The notes under the pieces are model-generated. The model saw only the letters and a list, made by a program, of their open reading frames with translations. It did no database searches and was not told the DNA's origin. 64,000 nucleotides of DNA. It comes from Bilabrum cf. latius. Its lineage: Eukaryota; Bigyra: Bicosoecida; Bigyra; Bicosoecida. The translations under genes and the position numbers were made by a program. Positions 57,721 through 64,000 of the stretch are shown here, piece after piece (the first letter of the stretch is position 1; every line of letters starts with the position of its first letter). The stretch lies in assembly GCA_965178125.1 (NCBI GenBank), contig OZ237759.1:372001-436000 (forward strand), written 5' to 3'.

Positions 57721-60700
57721 ATGAACCATGATACGATTGGTGAACTATTTGACAGTATCGACACGAACCAATGTGAGTTGATTCCTTTGAATATAGCGCA
57801 GACGAGAAATGCACGGACCGCAACTTGCGTACCGGCCAATCGTTCCACTCTGTACTCAACGGGTCGCAGCCGGGTATGTCAGCCGCGCTGAGGCGCGGAA
57901 AGGTCTTGCCGACTTGAAAGTACCATATACATCATCCTAGCTCGATGCCTTTGTTCGTGGGCTTGACCACGATAACGACGGCATCATTTCCCGGGCTTAG
58001 TTCATCTCGTTTGTGCTAGTTCGCCAGGAAGCGATGCGCAACGCATTCATGCAGCTTGATACCAATGCGGACGGGAAAATTACCCGCAAGGATCTCCGCG
58101 CCGTTGCGGAGCGCCTCGGGTACCAGCTGTCTGCGAGCGAGCTGGACCAAGTTCTTGCAGTCGCCGATACCGATGGTGTCGGTGGTGTGAGCTTCGAAGA
58201 GTTCGCCTCCCACCTGCTGCTGGTGGGAGACAGTCACCCGGAAGGGACTTTCGAGCAATGGCTGGCCCACAGCGCCGTGGTATTCGAGGCAGACACGGTG
58301 GAGGTCGTCGCCGAGGGCACAGCCGACGAGCCCTGGTGGATCGCTCCCTCTTCCGGGGCACTCGCAGGCATGTGCTCAAGGACGCTCACGGCACCTTTCG
58401 ACCGTCTCAGGACGGTGCTCCAGGCCTGGGACATGCAGCCCATGCAGGCGCCCGCCCCCGCCGGAGCCACTGGCGGTGGGACTGGCACTGCCGCTCATAG
58501 CCACCCGGTTGCAACCGGTTCCGCGCCAGGCCGGCCCCCGCTGGCAGTCTACTCACCGTACCACCCCCTGGCAGCCCGAGCACTTGCTCGAGGAGCAGAT
58601 GCTCCTGTGCTCGCTTCTGCCATGAGAGAGGCGGCCCGCGCTGAGCACAGGCCCTCCCGGCCCACCGGTGCTTACTCGTCACACCGGGATCTCGCGGACT
58701 CGTCACACCTCTCCGACGGACGAGGCACCCAGCACAAGGAGGGCATGCACGCTGCCTCGGGGAGCAACTCCGCGAGCAGCAGCAAGACGGCCGCCGCCGC
58801 GGGGTCGCAAGAGGCCGCGCCGCGACCGCCCAGACGGAGACGAGCCGCCGCGGCGACCGGCCTGCCGCCCGAGGCCCTGGAACCTCAGCACCACCAGAGC
58901 CACCGTCCCAGGGAACACATGAGACCCGCATTCGAGGGCACACTACCGCACGGGGATGGCAAGGGCCGATAGGGTACAGGCCACGACCCAGGGAACACAA
59001 AGGACGCCGCTGCCTCTGGCGAGCGCCCCCGCGCCAGGAAGCGCCCCCGGCGGCCCCCCGCAATGCACCTGGTCAACCCGGTGGATAGGGCGGTTGCAAC
59101 CGGCAGGCTGGAGCGGGCCCCGGTCGCGCCTGTGGCGGGCTGGTCCCACCACTCTGCCGTGGGCGATGGTGTGACGAGTGAGGCCGGTCTAGGGCAGGCA
59201 GCAGCAGAGCTATCCCGGTCCAGCGGTGCGCTGGCTCGGGAGGCGGCTGCTAGTCGGGCGGGAGGGGTGGCCGGCGGGGTTGGGGCTGATGCTGGTGCTG
59301 ATGCTGGTGCTGGTGCTGGCCGCCCTGGGCTGGGCGTGGGTGCCGGAGACGCGAAGATTCCCCGTGCCGGTGACGCTCAGCTGGCATGGCGAGGGGGTAT
59401 TGAGACGGCGGGGCTGCAGTCCAGGAGGGCCGGGGGGCGAGGAGCTGCGGGGATGGGGCTGGGGGCGGCGCACCACCATGCAGTGCAACTCGAGGGCGAG
59501 TAGGCGTGGAGGCCCGCGGCCCATGCTGGCGGTCATGCTGGCACGCAGGTGTACCGCTTTGGTGCTGGTGCAGGGGCAGGGGGCGGCGGGGGAGACAGCT
59601 TCACTCAGCTGCTGCGCCAGCTGCAGATCGAAGCAGAGAGCGGGGCACTGTCCGCAATCGCTGTTTCTAGGGGACACGGGGCCGGTGCAGGACACCACCA
59701 ACACGGCCAGTACGAGCACAGCGGGAATGGAGCCAAGCAGCACGGGAATGGGCTGCGGCATTTCGGCGGCTCGCATGGCATGGAGTGGGAGATCGTCTTT
59801 GGACAGGAGGCGGGTGTGGGTGCATCCTCCTCCTCGTCCTCCTCCTCCTCGACTTCTCACCGAGGTGGTCATGGAGGCGTGGGTGCATCCACCGGTGGAG
59901 CTGCCCACCGCGAGTGGCTGCATCAGCGACACGGGCATTCGGAGCAGGGGCACGGGCACCACAGGTCTGACCAGTGGCTCCCCCGGTCGTCCAAGGAGGC
60001 CGCTCGCAAGGCAAAGAGGCACGGGAGGGGCGAAGGGGGCACTCCGTGGAGAACTAGGCCAGCGAGCCACGGGAAGAGCTACGATGCCGATGCGGTCGCA
60101 GAGAAGGAGGACAGGAGGGCGAAGAGGTCGGGCAGCCAGAGAGGCATCCCGAGGGGCCAGCGGTCCTTCCCGCACGTCCAGCCGTCGCAGGTCATGCCGG
60201 AGGGCATCCCAAGGCACCTGCCTCGCCCTCAGGGCCAGGTGGCTGCCCAGGCACTGGCTCTGGAGGTGGCCAAAGCGGGTAGCCAGGCGGCTAAAGCGGG
60301 CCATGCCGCAGCCCATGCAGCGGCTCGCACCAGCGCCGCGATCCCTGCGTCTCGAGCGACAGCCGCCGCCGCTGCTCAAGCTGCCACCAGCGCCGCAACC
60401 GCCGCGCAGTCAGGGATCACCGACGCAGCGGTGTGGGTGCACCAGCAGTCCGGCATCAAAGGTTTCTGGCGCGGCAATGGCGTGAACGTCCTGAAGATCG
60501 CGCCCGAGACTGCGGTCCGGCTGGGCTGCTTCGAGCAGCTCAAGGGCATCGTGAGCCATGACCCCGACAACATCAAGCCACCGGAGCGGTTCCTGGCCGG
60601 TGCGCTGGCAGGTGTAGTGAGCACACTCATCATATACCCCCTTGAGGTGATCAAGACGAGGCTGGCGCTCTCCAGCTCGCAGCAGTACGCGAGCGTGCTC

Positions 60701-61183
60701 CACATGGTGCGGTCGATCCAGCAGAGGGAGGGGTGGCGGGCCCTCTACAAGGGCATGGGGGCCTCCATCATGGGCATTGTTCCCTACAGCGGCACAGAGC
60801 TGATGGTGTTCTCTCTCCTTCGAGACGCGTGGTCGGCACGGTATCCTGATAGGGAGCCCGGGGTGCCCACTCTCCTCATGAGCGGGGCTGCGGCCAGTGC
60901 CTGCGGGCAGCTGGTGAGCTACCCCTTGCAGCTGGTGAGGACCCGGTTGCAGGCGCAGGGGATGAAGGGGCGCCCTGTGCTTTATAAGGGGGTCTTGGAC
61001 TGCTTTCGAAAGACCCTGAAAGCTGACGGGTTCCTTGGTCTGTACCGTGGGATCGCCCCCGGCTTCATGAAGAGCATCCCCTCGTGCATGATCAGCTTCA
61101 CCGTGTACGACTCGGCGCGGTCGCAGCTGAGGAGAATGCAGCCCAAAAAGGGAGGCGGCAAGAGGGGGAGGCGGCAGTACTGA
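57721..61183 (+). CDS. SCaMC: Calcium-regulated mitochondrial carrier (SCaMC-type) with giant insert
   Basis: Exon 1 is 57,721-57,772 and exon 2 is 57,870-61,183; the 97-nt intron splits an EF-hand codon. About 1121 aa against ~470 for the family. EF-hand loops are at residues 14-25 (DTNQSGYVSRAE), 50-61 (DHDNDGIISRA then TAG) and 81-92 (DTNADGKITRKD). The carrier starts WIAPSSGALAGMCSRTLTAP with a PFDRL signature. It breaks after LQAWDM (~205) and resumes at AAVWVHQQSGIKGFWRGNG (~867), followed by PLEVIKTRL and PLQLVRTRL. The ~660-residue insert (His, Ala, Gly, Ser) sits in the matrix loop of the first repeat. TAGs at 57,938, 57,998, 58,970 and 59,501. SCaMCs exchange ATP-Mg for phosphate across the inner membrane. 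Confidence 0.88.
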
Positions 61184-61363
61184 ACGATCCAAGGATCGGA
61201 TTTGATCACGTCAGTGGATCAGATCAGCGCAGCGTTAGTCCAGATTGGACTATCATGCGAAGGAAAAAAGATGATTTTATTTACATGCGATGCGTGCAAG
61301 ATGTCATTGAACACGTTAACTAGCTTGAAGTGGATACTTTTTATTGCCAAACAACATAAAATG

Positions 61364-62143
61364 TCATGTGGCACCTGTCGATGGAGCCTGTCCCGATGCC
61401 TCGCTGGACTCTTGCACCATGGACTTAGCGGGTGTTTCTTCCACGGCATGATGCGTTGACTGCAATGCGGATTCTGGTGCATGGGCGGGTCGGTCCTTCC
61501 CTTCGCTGGCATCGGTTCCACCGCTGGCCCCGGAAGGAGCAGGTGCTGCTGCTTCCAGTGCACCGCCTGTCATTGCGCGAGCAGTAGCAGATCCATCCAC
61601 ACCGTCGGATTCGCCGGACGGGAACGATGTCGAATCGTATAATCGAACACTTACAACTCCACAAGGTATCGTTTTTACTGGCTCCCATCCCTTCACGCTG
61701 AACATGTGCGTTACGAGACGAGCGCCGGCGAGCACGGCTCGGCGAAGTAGAGGCCTGACAGCACGCAATCCTTCCGGTTTCAAGTAGCAAAATATAGCAG
61801 TTGGATCACGCCCTACAATATCCCTCCAAGGTGTTTCCATGCCATCCCCATGAACGATTGATATGCTGGCTGCTGTGCTAGGCTCGCCTGGTCTGCTAGT
61901 AATCGCTTCCTGTGCCTTCTTGACGAGGCTCTCGTCGCATTCAATACCAATACACTCGCATTTGTACTTTGCCGCAGCCGCAAGGAGAACTCTACCATCG
62001 CCGCACCCAACATCCATCAGCAAATCCGAAGAGTTGAGGTCCAGGAGTTCAAACGCTATTGAAACTGCATCAGTGCGAGTTGGATTGAAGGGGGCCAAGC
62101 GGTGCTCTGGAGGTATACCATGAAATGAAGCAACCGACGCCAT
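61364..62143 (-). CDS. Class I SAM-dependent methyltransferase, small
   Basis: A 259-aa frame from ATG 62,143 to TGA 61,364, without TAG. Motif I is LLMDVGCGDGRVLLAAAAKY, acidic loop IGIECDESLVKKAQEAI, then IVHGDG and the ATAIFCYLKPEGLRAVRPLL post-II block. LVTHMFSVKGWEP closes the fold. The pattern is like bacterial and eukaryotic protein methyltransferases of the FAM173 kind. The last ~85 residues are Ala/Ser/Glu-rich and disordered. Substrate unknown. The nearest upstream Met codon in frame was used; a TTG precedes it. Confidence 0.8.
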   Translation of the reverse strand: MASVASFHGIPPEHRLAPFNPTRTDAVSIAFELLDLNSSDLLMDVGCGDGRVLLAAAAKYKCECIGIECDESLVKKAQEAITSRPGEPSTAASISIVHGDGMETPWRDIVGRDPTAIFCYLKPEGLRAVRPLLRRAVLAGARLVTHMFSVKGWEPVKTIPCGVVSVRLYDSTSFPSGESDGVDGSATARAMTGGALEAAAPAPSGASGGTDASEGKDRPAHAPESALQSTHHAVEETPAKSMVQESSEASGQAPSTGAT

Positions 62144-62377
62144 CAAGAATGGTTGGCTTTGTCCTGAGAGTATTGAATGGTTCGGGTCAACAGTCGGTCA
62201 CTGCGGTGCAGTTGCAGTTCGTGGTGATGATGATCCCTCGAAGCTCTTATGGCGCCGAGATAGCTCAAGTGGAGATTCATACAGCATAAACAATATGATG
62301 GTTTACATACAACAAGTTCCTGCAGCTCTTCCTTCCGATCCCGCCCCTCACTACTAGTAGGGCAAGTAGCACGCTCG

Positions 62378-64000
62378 TCACCCTACAACCAACCGCGACT
62401 TGGCCCGGTTTTCGGGTGAAAATCTGTCCATGCTCTGCATGTGCTTCAGCGCACTTGCCTGGGCCATCCTCTCCGCGTGTCTCTGGGTCGACTGCCGCCG
62501 AAGACCGCTCACTTTCTGGGCCTGCCCCGCCATGTGGCCATGGATCCCAGCGGCGGTCCCACTCCCAGGCGACCCCTCAGGCTGCGACTGGCCCGCACCT
62601 GCACCCGCACCCTCGCCGCTGCTGCTGCCGCTACTACCTCCGATTCCGATTCCGAGTTGTCTCCCCGCCTCCGCCTGCCTGGCTCGCTCCGCCTCCAGCT
62701 GTGCCCTCAGCTCAACGTACTAGGCCCGGAGCGCTGCCGTAGACGCGTCCCCCGCAGCCTCGGGGGACTGGTGCTGCGGAACATCCTAATGCGCGGCGGC
62801 GTTCCGGGTCCCGCCGTGCGGAGGATGATACTGCTGCTGGCCTGCCAGATAGCCTGCCGGTGCGTGCGGAACATGCTGGTGCGCGGCGCCGGCCCCCGGT
62901 GCAAAGCTCTCCGGTGCCCTTGGTGAGAACACGTAGGTTGCAACCGGTTCGGCCTGCGGCTGGGGCGCGCCCCTAGGCTCTAGTGGGGGCTGGGGTTGGG
63001 GGTGGGGGTGAGATGCATGGAGCAAGTGCTCGTGCTCGCTCTGCTGAGAATGCTCGCCCTACCGTGCCGGGTATTCCGCTGGCGCAGCATGACCCATCCC
63101 TTCGTTGTCTCCTCCCCGGGTCCCTGCACCTCCATGCACTCCCGCCTTGGCACCAGCTCCTCGTCCTTGCCCCTGCTCCTGCCCCTGTCCCTGCCCCTGT
63201 CCCTGCCTGTGTTCATGCTCGTGATCGTGCCGGCCACCCGAGCTCGCTGTCCCCCGGATCTCTGCGGCGGCCGCTCCGGACCGTCTGCGGGAGGCCTCCG
63301 TGCTGGCCAAGTAGGATCCGGAGCCGGAAAACTTGCCCTGGCTCTTGGATCCGGCGCCAGAAGCCAAAGAGCCGGCGGAGGCGCCTTTTGGCACGAGTTC
63401 CGCGCTGGGCGCCTGCAGCAGAGAAGCGAGGTCTGGCGAGGCAGAGCGGCCGGTGTTGGCACTCGTCACACCGTTTCCACTATTCATCCTGCTTACCATG
63501 GGCCCCCCGACGGCGGCATCGACCTGGCTCCTGAGCGCGCCCACCATGCCGAGCAGGTCCGCTGTGCTGTCAGGGGCCGGCGCGCCTGTGGAACGTCCAA
63601 GCTCGCCATCCCCCTGCTCCATCTCCTCCTGCTCCTGCTCGTCCATCTCGTCGTCGGACAGCGTCCTCTCCCCCCCCTGCCGCAGCAGCCCGCTCACCTC
63701 CGCGCTGTACATGGACCAGGCCGTGCCCACCAGGACCTTGCTGTCCCTCCCCGCGTGGCTGTACTGGTGGTGGGCGGAGGACGACGCCGGTTTGGACACC
63801 CCGGCTGCGTGCCTTTGGCCAGGGGTCATGTCGCCTGCGCGCATGGCTGCCGTGGACTGCTTGGGATGATGATGATGATGCGTTGCGAAACCGGTCGGTG
63901 CGCGGCGCCCCGGAACAGCCCTCCCAGCACCGTTGAGAAACTCCACCGACGGAACCAGCCCGCCGGAGCTATTGCGCGGCGCCCCTCCGGAACCGTCCAG
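62378..64000 (-). CDS. Large low-complexity and coiled-coil protein, N-terminus beyond window
   Basis: An open frame entering from the window end and finishing at TGA 62,378. TAGs at 63,059-63,061, 62,786-62,788 and 62,721-62,723 are read through. It has a His run (HHHHH), an acidic patch (DDEMDEQEQEEMEQGDGE), a Gly-Gln repeat (GQGQGQGQEQGQG) and a Pro/Gln-rich stretch. It ends with a coiled coil (YVELRAQLEAERARQAEAGR) preceded directly by TAG, and a basic tail (RRQSTQRHAERMAQA). Copies of GGTTGCAACC (62,936) and TGTGACGAGTG (63,460) encode Val-Ala-Thr and Val-Thr-Ser. No family was recognised. Confidence 0.55.

Noticed and set aside
1-64000. In-frame TAGs as true stops, making most genes broken pseudogenes
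   Set aside because: Domains continue in the same frame after each TAG, no matching TGA or frameshift damage is seen, and paralogues show CAG at aligned TAG sites.
1-64000. TAG read as Leu or Glu
   Set aside because: One lectin site aligns with Leu and one EF-hand site suggests Glu, but three TAG/CAG paralogue pairs and the TTC1 column favour Gln.
1-64000. Suppressor tRNA-Gln(CUA) or other tRNA genes
   Set aside because: I looked for B-box-like GGTTCGA strings with a foldable cloverleaf and found none; candidates near 22,097 and 36,465 lie in a palindromic repeat and in a coding exon.
1-64000. Prokaryotic or viral origin, operons or CRISPR
   Set aside because: Spliceosomal introns, Golgi and ciliary genes and the absence of operon spacing or direct-repeat spacer arrays exclude this.

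Overview
The window is nuclear DNA from a microbial eukaryote. Genes are split by GT-AG introns, sit on both strands without operons, and encode Golgi, mitochondrial, secreted and ciliary proteins. Coding DNA is GC-rich. A ciliary transition-zone protein (TMEM231-like) implies a flagellated cell, and a complex I assembly factor (NDUFAF5-like) implies aerobic mitochondria. I cannot name the lineage.

The main result is a variant genetic code. About 62 in-frame TAG codons lie inside 22 otherwise well-formed genes, while 25 of 25 recognised gene ends use TGA. At three positions of a head-to-head paralogue pair, TAG in one copy faces CAG in the other. In the TTC1-like gene TAG falls where I recall human TTC1 having glutamine. 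I therefore read UAG as Gln and UGA as stop. No TAA occurs in any conserved exon, and only one weak ORF would end in TAA, so the role of TAA is open. All gene models below read through TAG as Gln.

Layout: 1-14.4 kb holds a B-lectin (cut by the window edge), a VIT/VWA protein, a GH56 hyaluronidase-like secreted enzyme, two LRR paralogues and a full ABCB transporter. 14.9-21.9 kb holds NDUFAF5-like, GPHR-like, COPI-associated-like and TTC1-like genes. 22-25.9 kb is repeat-rich: two palindromic foldback blocks, a purine-biased minisatellite and an 86-bp tandem array. 25.9-33.4 kb holds a PB1-FAD-oxidoreductase fusion, a Cys-rich membrane protein and an LRR protein. 33.5-46.3 kb is a carbohydrate-related cluster: a remnant of a glycosidase 3' end, a second B-lectin, two divergent TIG-glycosidase paralogues and a pectate-lyase-like/WSC protein. 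46.6-64 kb holds a coiled-coil protein, DUF3429/TMEM69-like, TMEM231-like, a TPR protein, a SET methyltransferase, a GT31 glycosyltransferase, a calcium-regulated mitochondrial carrier (SCaMC) with a ~660-residue insertion, a small methyltransferase and a coiled-coil gene cut by the window end.

Two themes recur. Many proteins are secreted or Golgi-related and handle glycans (lectins, glycosidases, hyaluronidase-like, WSC, GT31), which suggests a glycan-rich cell surface. Conserved domains are also interrupted by long Ala/Gly/Ser/His-rich inserts, and these inserts share short exact DNA words (GGTTGCAACC, TGTGACGAGTG, GGCGCCGCGC).
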